Positions 46,638 to 57,913 of a stretch of DNA of 64,000 nt are shown here, one piece after another. A model generated the notes under the pieces. That model saw only the letters and a list, made by a program, of their open reading frames with translations, ran no database searches and had not been told where the DNA came from. The position numbers and the translations under genes were made by a program. The stretch's first letter is position 1, and every line of letters begins with the position of its first letter. This DNA comes from Aphanomyces cochlioides (lineage: Eukaryota; Oomycota; Saprolegniomycetes; Saprolegniales; Verrucalvaceae). Location: contig JAHQRK010000019.1 in assembly GCA_019828595.1 (NCBI GenBank), positions 620,001-684,000 of the forward strand, written 5' to 3'.

Positions 46638-48526
46638 TTACTTGGAAGTGCGACTGATAGCCTCCTCAGCCATTTGCTTCCAGTTCACAGTGCCGATGTA
46701 TCGTAAATAGACCCCAAATCCAAAGAGGAGACCACCCCCCAGCCCGATCCAAAGCCCTTGAACGCCAAGGCTGAAATGGAATGCCAACAATATTCCAAAT
46801 CCCGATGACATAGTAACACCCAGCATTAACCCAAGCACCTAAATGACACAGTTGAGCAAACTCACAGTCGTAGTGATTCATACCGATCGACTGCTTTCCC
46901 ATGCCTTTGAGAATACTCTGAGCGGTGCAATTCATGCAATCGATAAGTTCGTAGACAGCAAATATAGCCAAGGCATGTTGAGTTGTTCTACGGAGGTTTG
47001 CATCAGCCAAGGCATAGCAAGCGTGTGAATACGTACTCAATGGTGGCAGGATCGCCCGTGAGAAGCTGAGGCAATGCATCATGCGTAATGAGAAAGAACA
47101 ACGAGACCAAAATGCCAGTCATGAGCGCGACACCAATGGCAACTTTGGAAATCAATTGGGCACGATGGGGTTCATTCGACCCCAAAGCATTGCCCAAGCG
47201 AACAGTCGTGGCAATATTGAGTCCCAAGAAGATACTGTAGGCTTGAGACGCCAGACCCATCAGCACCTACAAGTTAGGGTAAGTTGTGTTTCAGATAGTG
47301 CCAACTCACCGACTGAACACTGATCGACAGAACGGGGTTCGACATCCAACCTGCAATCAACGCACAAACTTCATACGCCCACCATTCCATAACGATCATG
47401 AGCATCCCTACGCTTCTGTTAGTCAAGTCAAAACATAATAAGTTCATACCTGGGGCTCCAAGTGAGAAAAACTGAGGCACATGCTCCCACGCCGCCTGCC
47501 ACTGCTTAGAAAAGGTGTGGTCGGCTGGCCACCAGTCCTTGTACACTGGATTCCACATCAAATACAAAAAGCCAAACACTGGCAACAACAATTGACTGAT
47601 CGTGCGGGCATAAGCAGCTCCAAGAAAGCCTAGTCCATGTTAGAGATGGTTGACCGACAAGAATATAGTACCTAGTTCGGTGTGGTAACAAAAGAAATTG
47701 CCCATGCCAAAGTAGATGCAGTTGGTCAGGATTGCAATGTACGCCATGGGGGACACAATCTTTTGGGCTTGTAACACTTTCTTCAGCAATTCGTAGAGAA
47801 AGATCCCAGGCAAAGAAAACACGCTAACTCTGGAAAAGGATCCTATGACACCAGTAACGACATGCACATTTATCTTGCTGTTGTTTTGTACCTGCAAGTT
47901 TAGCCACGGTAGGATCTTGACCAAGAGCGACGAGGAAGAACTCCGACTTGAAATTGAGAAGCAGACATGGAACATACATGCACCTAACGCAATATGAGTT
48001 GCAGTCAAGCGATGTTGTTCTTACGCCAGGACGATTAGGCCACTTTGAAAGTACATACCCAGGTAGTAGAGTTTACCAGCACCGACAGTTTGCGAACAAA
48101 GTGTGTCCATCGCAGTGGAGAGGCCAGATCCAATCGAGACACCAGTGATGTTTAGAAACTATGTTGGCTTGGTTGAGATACTATTGAGTTGGCAGAGACG
48201 TACCATGACAGCGAGCATGGCGGCATCAACATACTCCTTTCGCAAGGGCGAGTCAATGTGGCCAACAAGGGCGACTGAAAAGGCACCGGGGAGGAATTCC
48301 AACATCAACGTGGCAATCTACGAGAGGGGGTGAAGCCATGTATCGCCTCTTGTCGTACAATTGGAAGGGTTAGCTTGAGAAGGTCAATGGCTTCTTGGAA
48401 GAAGTTGAGCTCAATGCACTCCTTGGGCGATTCCTCGAAAATAGCTTCGTGGAATTTCGGAGAAAGCCCATCTGCCAGCAATGGATTGCCTTCAGAGGCC
48501 GAGTTGGATCTCAATTTTGACGCCAT
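46638..48526 (-). CDS. MATE family efflux transporter 3 (inverted copy, frame break in last exon)
   Basis: Fourth-strand member of the array, in opposite orientation to the rest. Ten exons (minus): 48526-48359, 48317-48204, 48158-48025, 47983-47892, 47842-47672, 47629-47450, 47407-47310, 47266-47037, 46987-46884, 46838-46638. Exon sizes equal MATE 4 except exon 1 (168 against 165 nt) and the last exon, which is 5 nt shorter: after NAGCYYVIGI the expected PFG codons are missing five bases near 46800, so the C-terminal helix (LLAFHFSLGVQGLWIGLGGG) is out of frame. Motifs: VRLGNALGSNEPHRAQ, SILKGMGKQSIG. The rest is intact, which suggests recent inactivation or error. Confidence 0.8.
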
Positions 48527-48560
48527 GAATCAAATTCACAAATGGCATTTGTGACTTTGC

Positions 48561-50120
48561 AGCTTGAGACACCATTTTGTCATTTCCAATCACACTCAAG
48601 CATTTCATGAGCCAAATTTATAAAGCAAAGAGTCTTTCCATAACCCAGCGGATGACTTCATAGAGATAGCTGATTGCCCTGACGAATCATCCGCGATACG
48701 TGCTGCGAATTCCAGCCCGGAGTGCTCCATCTTCTGCTAAATTGCATGTTTCCATCAATTTGTTCGTTCACAGGACCCTCACTCACTGGCTATTACATGC
48801 ACTTTGAGCATATGTTGCTGGAGACACTTCAATTTACAGTATGAAATCTCTCCACCAAAATTACTTTTTCTTAACAATTTCCGTTTGTACAGCTTAAAGT
48901 ATTGGAATGATCAAAGTCATTCAAATCCGTGCAAAATGCAATGTCGAGGGGAGAACTAAAGAGTGTCCGTCCACGTTGCTTTCACGGATATTGTTTTCAG
49001 CGCAGTACAGTTGAGGGGGGAAGTGGGGGGATTGGATTTACAAGCTTGAAACAATAAGAGCACGAAGGGAACTTACTCGAGTAGATGGAATGATTGAATG
49101 GGCTGGTCTGGCGATGGGAGGAACACCCGAAAGCGCAACCCATTTTCATGTCGTTGCACCCAACTTCGGTTGGTTCTTGAGGCAAGACATCTGGTGTTTA
49201 TTGTTCAAAGTGGTCCAAAGGATCGTGCACTATCGAGTGGAGTCTGGTTTATTGACAACGCGGTCATTCGTGTCCACCAATGTAAGGTTGAAATTCCATG
49301 TTTTTACTCAAGAATGGCAATCAAGTATTTATTGCGAGCGCGTTTATATCTTTCTGCGCCAGCTAAATATAAGTGCTTTGTCAACTAAGACAAAGCTTGC
49401 TTGCCCCCCCCCATTATCGTTTGACATGACGAAGAGCTGACTTAACTCAAATATGACCCATCCGAGTGTAAACATTTCGTAGGCTTCTTGACGAGCACAA
49501 CTAGTCCCTCCCCTTGTGTGTCATGTCTAGCCATCGAAGCAAATGATCTACTAGTCTTGCGATGAACATTGCCCCCTCTTTGAATCACACTTACGAAATA
49601 TTTGTCAAGGGCATCGCATGTGAAGAACAATCCCAAAGGCAGATCAAATACCGTGCATTCTTGTCTTCATCACCACCAGTGGAAATTGTTGCAAATCTCA
49701 TAAAATTATCTATTGGCATGACCGTAATCCACAGGAAAATGCTCACTGCAAGACGAGAAACCGTTGATTCTCTCGTTGGACACTTCAGAGTTGTGAAATT
49801 GATTATTCCAGACCAACATGGTCTTGGTGCCATCATTCCACAGTGGTTTTGCACCACAAGAAATACCCATGCATCCAGTCATTGGTCCATACAACAGCGA
49901 CTCGTCCATGCTATCTTGATGTGTAAAGAAGTCGGTTGCAAATGAAGATATCCCAATACGACAGAGCATTCAAGGCGCTCTCATTGTTTTACGGCATCGT
50001 TGCAAAGATTTGACATCGAATTCGGCAAATTGCATGTTCAAGTTCGAGACAAATGTGATTGGACGACGATGGTTGTTGCGAGTCGAACATTTCTGAAGAG
50101 GCCATTTTCGAACTTGTTGC
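48561..50120. other. Spacer between MATE 3 and MATE 4 (divergent starts)
   Basis: About 1.5 kb, holding the promoters of both genes. Minus-strand frames around 49442-49969 (for example LYGPMTGCMGISCGAKPLW) look protein-like but are broken into three frames with no splice solution that I found; possibly a decayed small gene. Confidence 0.35.
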
Positions 50121-52010
50121 ATGGCGTCAAGATCAAGGTCCAACTCGGCGAATGAAGCCAATCCACTGCTAGCCGAAGGATATTCGCCAAAGCCATGCCA
50201 ATCTGGACTGGAATCGGCCAAGCTCGACGTTCACGCGAATGCTAGCCAGGAGACTGTGGAACTGCTCAAGCTTGCCTTCCCCATCGTAGGCCATCCAGCC
50301 CTTCTTATCGTTTAAAAGGTTCTTGTAGATTGCCACGCTCATGTTGGAATTCCTTCCAGGTGCCTTCTCTGTGGCCCTTGTTGGACATATTGATTCGCCG
50401 ATGCGAAAAGAGTTCGTCGATGCAGCAGCCCTTGCATCAGTGGTAGGACGCTTGGAGTTCAGACTTGTATTTCGAATGTGTTTTCGTAGTTCCTCAGCAT
50501 CACTGGTCTCTCCATCGGCTCGGGTCTCTCTACCGCCATGGACACGCTTTGCTCGCAAACTGTTGGTGCTGGTAAACTCTACAACTTGGGCATGTATTTC
50601 CAAAGTGGTCTCATTGTTCTGGGGTACGATCTCCAGTGTTTGATTACGACTGTCGTCAATTTAGGAGCATGTACATTCCGTGCTTGATTCTCAACTTTAA
50701 CTCCGAGTTCTTTCTCGTGGCCCTTGGTCAAGATGCAACCGTGGCCAAGCTTGCAGGTAGAATCTGACGTCTCTACTTGCGATTCACAGTTCTGCCTGTA
50801 GGTTCCTTCTCGAAGATTACAGTGTTTGCACTGCCTGGCATTTTTCTGTATGAATTGCTGAAGAAAGTGTTGCAAGCTCAAAAGATTGTGTCGCCCATGG
50901 CATACATTGCTGTCCTGACCAACTTCATTTACTTTGGCTTGGGCTATTACTTCTGTTACCACACAGAACTAGGCAAGCTACCCCTGGGATATCTAATTTG
51001 ACATAGCTGGGTAGGCTTTCTTGGAGCTGCTTATGCCCGCACGATCAGTCAGCTGCTGTTGCCAGTGTTTGGCTTTTCGTACTTGTTATGGAATCCAGTG
51101 TATAAGGAATGGTGGCCTGCCGACCACAATTTCTCTGCACAATGGAAGTCTGCTTGGGGCCATGTGCCAGAGTTCTTTGCGTTGGGAATTCCAGGTACGG
51201 CGATGCTTGCGTTGAGTGTTGCTAAAGAATTGACAGGCATGCTCATGATGATCATGGAATGGTGGGCTTTTGAAATCTGTCAACTCATGGCTGGTTGGAT
51301 GCCCAATCCAGTTCTGTCGATTAGCGTGCAATCGGTAATGAGTCTATCGATATTTGTCTGCTAAAGGTAATGTCGCTCTTAGGTCTTGATGAGTCTTTCT
51401 GCCCAAGCCTACAGCCTTTTCTTGGGCCTCAGCATCGCCACGACTGTTCGCTTGGGCAATGCTCTCGGTGCAAATGAACCCAACCGTGCCAAGATTATCT
51501 GCAAAGTGTCGCTCGGTGTAACGTTTTGTGCCGGACTCTTTGTTTCACTCGTCTTTTTGCTTGCGCACGATGCGTTACCTCAAGTTTTCATCAGCGATCC
51601 TGCGTCTATTGAGTAAGACGGCACTGCGCGCGTGATTTCTCACAAATTGATCTCTCTAGAGCGACTCAACGAGTCCTTGCGATTTTTGTCGTATTTGAGC
51701 TGATTGATGGAATGAGCTGCTCCGCTCAAAGTCTCCTCAAGGGCATGGGCAAACAGTCAGTCGGTAATTCTGCCTATAATTGACATAATCCTGACATGTT
51801 TTAGGTGCATGGGTGAACGCTGGAGCTTATTATTTGTTTGGCATTCCAACTGGTGCTTTGTTGGTGTTCGTTTTTCATTTTGGTATCGAAGGATTCTGGA
51901 TTGGGCTGGCCATGGGCCTCTTTGGTGGCTTTTGCGTCTACATTTGGTTTGTCAGTCGTGTCAGCTGGAAGCAAATGGCAATTGAAGCAATTTCCCGCAC
52001 ATCAACCTAA
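50121..52010 (+). CDS. MATE family efflux transporter 4
   Basis: Intact MATE antiporter, 497 aa. Ten exons: 50121-50285, 50329-50442, 50490-50623, 50665-50756, 50802-50972, 51015-51194, 51237-51334, 51383-51612, 51660-51763, 51805-52010. Motifs: LMLEFLPGAFSVALVGHIDS, QTVGAGKLYNLGMYFQSG, KKVLQAQKIVSPMAYIAVL, VRLGNALGANEPNRAK, GMGKQSVGAWVNAGAYY. Intron 5 (50973-51014) has a GC donor in a good context (AG|gcaag). Intron 6 (51195-51236) is 42 nt with no in-frame stop, so its retention would insert 14 residues. Most similar in sequence to MATE 3. Confidence 0.9.
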
Positions 52011-52153
52011 GTGAAATTATTGCATTCCACACAATCCTGCTTCAGGATACATTTCTGCTTGGATGAGATTAAATGACAATGAAGTCTGAGGCGAACGCAG
52101 TTTTCAAACAATCAGATATCTCAATACAAATGCTTCACGTATATTTTAACCAC

Positions 52154-54496
52154 TTAGCGCAAATACGGGTCACGATGCTGGTCGGATGTGAACGAGAGGT
52201 CGTATCCATAATTATTACGGAGGGAGCTGGGCGAAAAGTTTTGCGAGTCCATGAGACCAGGGTCGACATCGTCATGGGCATGAGCAGCTAATGTCAACTG
52301 CTGTCGTGACATCTGCCCTTGGTTGTACCCATCGTCCGAACGCTGTTGATGTCTTGCGTATTCGTTATGAATGACTAGCTGGTGTTGGTGCTGAGTATAG
52401 TCGTCACGGGCGGGACGGCGGTCTTGGTTGTGACGCGGCTGTGACTCTGGCTGGTTGTATTTTTCAAAGCCAAGATGCAATTCGTCGTCATGGTTTTGAT
52501 ACTCGTTTCGTGGATCGTACGACTTTTTGCGTGGCATTTCATCCACACGGCGCGTTTCTGGATTGTACATGTAGTGGGAGACAGCCAAGTCGAGTTTGGG
52601 GTTTTGCGGATCAGTTTCTTCATCGTCGTACAGACCTGGAGTTACTGCGCTGATGCCGCCACGTTGGTCGACCATTGGAATCACCGAACGCACACGACTC
52701 ATGCCATTTTCCTTGTAGTTCATGGCCCCGCGTTGAAGACGATGGCGTTCCCATCGTTGCTTGCGGCGACGGTTCACACAATACCAAATCAGGCATCCGA
52801 TAAGTAAGAGGCCACAAACACCACCTGCAATTCCGGCGTACAAAGTGGTATGGCTTGTGGCTGGCACGACGTCTTGAACGTTAATGCTGGTCATCACACT
52901 CGAGTCAAGGCGAATGCCTTTCCCCGTGTCGATAGACACAGTCATGTAGACGAAGTACTCGCCTGATTGTGGAAACTGCAGCGTCGTTGGAGAGTAAGCG
53001 AGGGCAGATTTGCTGACGAGGTCAACAGCCATGGCTTGGCTTTTAAATGGACCACAACCTGTGGGTGTCTTGCACCAAGACAGAGTTGCAAGGGAAACGT
53101 TGTAGGTGGCTGGAAGGCTCACCAGAGCACTGACATTGTCGGGGGTGGGAGGTTGGCTCACAATAGGGTTGAATGTGATCGGCGCATTCGTTGAGAATGG
53201 TCCAGTTGGTGCCAAGCTCAGCGAGAGCGGGCACGACGTATCAACCGAATTACCGCCGATAGCTGACGCAGCACTGACGTTGCGAAAGCTTGCAGGGGCA
53301 AAAACTTTCCAGCAGTACGTTGTGTTGACGGTTTGGTTCACAATCGGGTCGGTGACTCGAACTTTTTCGTTGACGAGGAGTTCAAAATAGGTCGCGACAT
53401 GGAGGACGGACGTGCTACCTGGCGCTTTTGGCACGACACCGTGGGCAAACCCAATGTAGAGACCCTTTGTCAGATTGAGTCCCGAGGACGTGAAATTGGC
53501 AATGCCGTTCGTGAATGTGTTGGTTGTATTGTCGGCATCGCTCGATAGGATGTACTGCTTGGGATTGAACATGTGGCACTTGGTTTCATCGTCGCTGGAG
53601 CAAAAGTGCAGCGAAGAGTGTTTAATTGTCGGCGCAGAACCGTCGGGATAATTAAGGGCATACACACTTGGGCCAGTGTAGCCAGACGCGACTTGCATGG
53701 ACCAAACCATGTTGAAAGGCACGTTGTTAGTTGCCGTGAGTGGATTTGTTATAGTCATCGTAACTGGACAGTTCGAGGCAAATGAATCTTGGTACTTTAT
53801 CGCGTCGAATGCAGTCGTGTTGTCCACACTCCAGCAGTAGGTCGTATGCTCGTCGTAGGTCCTACGAGGGGGATAATCTTTCTGGCTAAGGGGAAATGCC
53901 GCTTACGTGATGGGAAACGTGGGAGTTGCTGGATCTGGCTTGACGACAACTGAGTTCAGGACAGTCAAGTATTCGTCCGTCGTGTTGGATGCAGCGTTGA
54001 AAAATCGAAACCACGCCACGACTTTGTACGTACCGGCATCCACAGCGAGGAGTTGGGGGCTCTTAGGATCCAGGAGAGTTTCCATCGGTGGTGTGGAAAA
54101 GTTTTTTCGCAAGAGGGGAGACCTATTGGCCGTGAACGACACCTCACTCGGTCCTGGTGGATTCGTCGAGTCAAAGTTGCTGGGCACAATGCCAATCATG
54201 CCCGCATCGATGTCGGCCAATTGTGTTTTGTTGTTGTTTGGGACTTCGTACACCATCGAGGGCTGGAATCCCTGCGTACTAGCTGCGTTTCGAGTGATTT
54301 CAAAGTAGAATTCTATCGTCTCGTTGGGACTGGTCGGTGGTGCGACGAGGAGCACATTGAGAGCACAGGCAGAGTCCTTGAGATAGGCTGTCGTCTTTGT
54401 CGGAGTGACTTGCCTGCAGAAAACAGCATTCTTGCTGCTCACCTGGGCCAACACCACAAGGCCAGAGGCCAAGATGGACAGCGCGCGACGGAGCAT
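52154..54496 (-). CDS. Single-pass receptor-like membrane protein with repeated extracellular modules
   Basis: Two exons (minus): 54496-53907 and 53861-52154; 45-nt intron; 765 aa. The ATG at 54496 gives a signal peptide (LRRALSILASGLVVLAQVSS). The ectodomain contains about three related modules of ~170 residues, each with an aromatic-Cys start (VFCRQV; TTYCWSV; TTYCWKV) and a later Cys-Pro/Ala segment (ACALNVLL; NCPVTMTITNPL; SCPLSLSLAP), plus many Asn sequons. A single helix (YAGIAGGVCGLLLIGCLIW) is followed by a basic stop-transfer (NRRRKQRW). The ~200-residue cytoplasmic tail is rich in Gln, His, Asp and Arg with no recognised domain. Function unknown. Confidence 0.8.
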
Positions 54497-55419
54497 CGTG
54501 TCGGCTGTCAGCTTTTTGACAATAAACGACAGCAAAAATGGTGTTGTTGATCATGCACTGGGTCTTCGAAGTTCGAAGGACACATGATACGCAGGGGAAA
54601 AACACATTAAAAGTACGTTTCTGTGTATTTCTCTGGGAAGTACGTGAATTTTCCTCTTCAACCTGCAATTGTAACAGCGCTGCGTCATAGGTAACACCTG
54701 ATAAGAGATGGAGCGGTTGTGTACATCTTATGGCTCAGTCCTCGGCCAGCATTGTCGCCTGCATCTTGCGGGAGAGTCAAACCAGACGCTAGCAACATTG
54801 TGCGCTTATTGCAGGAGGACCAAGGAGGATTTTGAAAGTCTCGACAATTTGTGCTCGATTCGAGGTTTCCCAGCAGGTTTCGAAGATCATTCGTAGCGTC
54901 TTCTGCCAAAGTCCACTCTGTTGCTTTCTCAGGTTAAACAACCTTTCTCCACCTTTGAACCCAAAGTTTTGACGCCCCCCAAGCAAATCAATACCCATTT
55001 AATGCTAGCTGAATTTGTGCCCTTCATGCCGAGGGTGCCACGATGAAAGCGGGGATTGGGGAGGATTTTACCTGAACAAAGGATTAAGCACACTGTCCCG
55101 AAGCTTCCTCTTTGATCTTAAATGGCGTCGTCCATCGTTTCAACGCAAGATCGAAAGGGTACGAGCAACAATGCGATGGGTGATGAGATTGGCAGTTTGA
55201 CGAGGTTCAACGGCGGTGGCGTTCACCTTCAGAGACAATCGGCATCACCACCCAGGTTAGCTCTTGTCCCTAGACTCTATGATGTATGCAAAGGGGTCCC
55301 CGACAGTCTCAACTCCTCTCGTGGCTTTGAAATGAATACGACAAAGGAAAACTCATCGGACTCTTTTTCAGTTACATATGAAAACATGCACACACTCGAA
55401 TTTCACACAATTGAAATGT
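54497..55419. other. Intergenic region
   Basis: No supported gene in about 0.9 kb. A plus-strand frame at 55122-55457 has no motif and partly overlaps the crystallin pseudogene; not called. Confidence 0.4.
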
Positions 55420-56083
55420 CTAGTAGCCACAACGGCCTCGGAGTTTCTCGACGTTGATCGACTGCGCCTTGTCGTTCCAAAGAGTCCCAATCGCTGGAAA
55501 AGGAAGGTCGGTCGTAAAAGACATGGAGTTACCACCTTGGACCACCTTGGTTGGGTTGGTCGTAGAGCGTCACTTGTTAGTTCGCGGCAAGTTTCAACGA
55601 CGACAACGAATTCACCAAATCGCCTTGGAGGTTGTACTTGCCCAAACCAAAGCTTTGAACAGAGCCTTTGTAATCATCAGTATAGACTGTGAGCACAACG
55701 CTGGATGGAGCAACCAAGATTGACTGAGCTCGGTCGTTCCATCCGCCGATTTGTGGCCACGGGACGTCGACTCGATAAAGTGATGTTGTTGCCGCGTTGG
55801 TTGGGCTGGTCGAACAACGTAATTTGGTAGTCAGCTGAGATGTTCAAGCTCGAGAGAGTGTTCAAGAGGTCGCCTTGGAGGTTGTAGGAACCGAGTCCAA
55901 AGCTTCGCGATGCACCCTTGTAGTCGGCAGCCCACAGCGTCACGACAGGGGGACGAATGGGCTGGTCGTTGGAGCCAGCGTGGTTGTTTGGGGAATAGTC
56001 GAGGGGGTGCAATCGGCAAGACATCGAAATTCCTCTAGCTCGGTGTTCGCGCGGAGTAGAAAGACGACAGCGTAAACCTTCAT
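55420..56083 (-). pseudogene. Secreted beta/gamma-crystallin-like repeat protein, disrupted
   Basis: Starts at ATG 56083 with a signal-like segment (MKVYAVVFLLRA) and a Thr/Pro linker, followed by at least two beta/gamma-crystallin-like modules: VTLWAADYKGASRSFGLGSY-NLQGDL with ITLFDQPNQRGNNIT, and VLTVYTDDYKGSVQSFGLGKY with VTLYDQPNQGG. The fold is known for Ca2+-binding, often secreted structural or antimicrobial proteins; the role here is unknown. Defects: a missing base in the G-run at 55948-55952, a one-base shift near 55775, an in-frame stop at 55577-55579 where the sister module has Tyr, and a perfect 10-bp tandem duplication at 55531-55550. Stop at 55420. Confidence 0.7.
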
Positions 56084-56265
56084 GAAACTACGACCATATC
56101 TACAGCAATTGAATTTCGAACTTTCACGAAGCAACAACATCGATATCGGGCACTACAACAGGCCCTTCTCCTAACCGCTGAGTCTTCTCGCTGCGATCGA
56201 TGCATTTAAGCGCTTGATTTGAACCTGGAGATGATGAAGCACTCGCTTCTCGCGCTCGATCGCCT

Positions 56266-56441
56266 CTAAACGACAAGGCCCAGGATCGACTGGGCCTTGT
56301 CGTTCCAGCTACCGATGGAGGTGTATGGAGTGGCATTCTTGTACGTGATGTTGTTGCCAGTCAAGCCTGGTTGATCGTACAGGGTCACCATACAAGGGCT
56401 TCAAAGAGGAGATCGAGCGTAAAAAATCTTCCGTCAAGTTA
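56266..56441 (-). pseudogene. Beta/gamma-crystallin-like module fragment
   Basis: Reads NLTEDFLRSISSLKP, then (after a frame slip) VTLYDQPGLTGNNITYKNAT and IGSWNDKAQSI before a stop at 56266. Its upstream side ends abruptly at the Harbinger element. The same NLTEDF...SSISSLKP segment recurs in the 88-bp repeats at 63611-63786, so this piece and the one at the right edge of the window are related. Confidence 0.65.
56271..56302. repeat. Perfect 12-bp inverted repeat with 8-nt loop
   Basis: CGACAAGGCCCA (56271-56282) and TGGGCCTTGTCG (56291-56302). One arm is the natural coding sequence of the crystallin WNDKAQ motif and the other is its inverted copy, which creates the fragment's premature end. 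Confidence 0.8.
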
Positions 56442-56518
56442 TTAGAGAGGTTCTGCAAATGAACTTGTACGTGTAGCTAGGGTTGAGCATTCGTACCTGC
56501 CACACGTACAAGTTCAAA

Positions 56519-56553
56519 GTGTTTGGTGTGGTTTCACAAACCACACCAAACAC
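56519..56553. repeat. Subterminal hairpin of the Harbinger element
   Basis: Perfect 16-bp inverted repeat GTGTTTGGTGTGGTTT / AAACCACACCAAACAC around CAC. A second perfect 14-bp pair (56461-56474 with 56501-56514) lies just outside and includes the inner TIR. Confidence 0.9.
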
Positions 56554-56596
56554 TAACGAACGATCGCTGCGATCGTTTCCTAACGTGTTACACACT

Positions 56597-57591
56597 ATGC
56601 ATTACTCATTCCTCACAGTAGAAAGTAAGAGCATTATTCAAATCATGGAACGAGAGTTTCTTTGGATACTTGTTCTCTGCGATGCTCTGAGCGAAGACGA
56701 AGCCCTTCCTCTTTTGATGGCCATGCAGAGGCCTTCACGCGCAATAACGTTTGGCGATCGGTTTAACATCGATCGATTCAGCGAATTCGAATGCCGCATT
56801 CATTTTCGATTCGCGAAGACTCATGTTTTACAACTTGCCCAGCTCTGTCATTTCCCTGACATAATCCGACTGCCAAATCGTGTTACCGCCACACGTGTCG
56901 AAGCTGTTTGTATCTTGTTGAGAAGACTAGCCTATCCTGGCCGCTATTGTGATTTGTCTGCTCTCTTTGGCCGAGCCCCATCAGTGCTGTGCGTGATATT
57001 TTTGTGGACAGCCAATGCATTTTTCAATCGATTCAAGGGTTTATTAAGTTTAGATAATAAACTAAAAAACCTTGATCATTGTCTAATGTACGCTGATCCT
57101 ATTCATTCAAATGGAGCACCCCTGAAGTCATGCATTGGATTTGTTGACGGCACTGTTCGTGCAATTTTGAGACCAACATACAATCAAAAGGCCGTCTATA
57201 ATGGCCACAAGAGAAGACATGCACTGAAGTATTAAGGCGTTATGGCCCCTGATGGACTGTTTATTGACTTTATGGGTCTATTGCTGGGAGACGTCAGGAT
57301 TCTCATTTACTCTATCGGAGCAATCTGCTGCAGCATTTGAGATCACTGTCCGAACGAACATTAACATCGTTCTACGTCTATGGCGATCCTGCTTACTCGA
57401 ATCACAAGCACCTTGTCGTCGGATTCAAGCAAAGAGGTTTGAATGCGAGCCAAAAGAACTTCAACGTGTCCATGAACAAGTCACGAATTGCAGTTGAGTG
57501 GGGTTTCGGTTTGATAACCCGACTTTGGCCGTTCATCGACAACAGAATGTCCATGAAGCTACACTCGTCCCCTGTTGCCATATACTATTAG
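56597..57591 (+). pseudogene. Harbin­ger-type DDE transposase, broken
   Basis: Motifs of the DDE_Tnp_4/Harbinger nuclease: CIGFVDGTVRAILRP (first Asp), YNGHKRRHALKYxGVMAPDG, FYVYGDPAYSNH (second Asp) and KSRIAVEWGFGLI (Glu). All three catalytic residues are present. An in-frame TAA at 57232-57234 replaces the usual Gln of the KxQGV motif (CAA to TAA), and one base is missing near 57280 before GRRQDSHLL. The start is uncertain: ATG 56597 or 56645. It is small for the family (about 330 residues). Confidence 0.8.
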
Positions 57592-57913
57592 GTTGCGGTT
57601 ATTCTAACGAACATGAGAAACTGCACAAACCCAAACCAGGTAAGCCGTCATTTCAATCTTCTTCCTCCAAGTCTGGAAGAGTACGTAGCAAATATATAAA
57701 TAATTTGATTATCAATATTTTATTAAATTCGTTTTTATTTGGAAATAAAATTCATTATGAAATTAAAATGACTATCTGCAGCTTCTGATGTTTCAAGGAC
57801 AATCAATTATAATAAATAATAAAAATATCATATGCCTATTCAAAATAATTTATATTAATCTCATCAATATTTCAAATTTAATTAGCAACAGTTTTCAATC
57901 AACATTTTTAAAA

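Noticed and set aside
55122..55457. 111-codon plus-strand frame
   Set aside because: Overlaps the 3' end of the crystallin-like pseudogene on the other strand and has no recognisable features.
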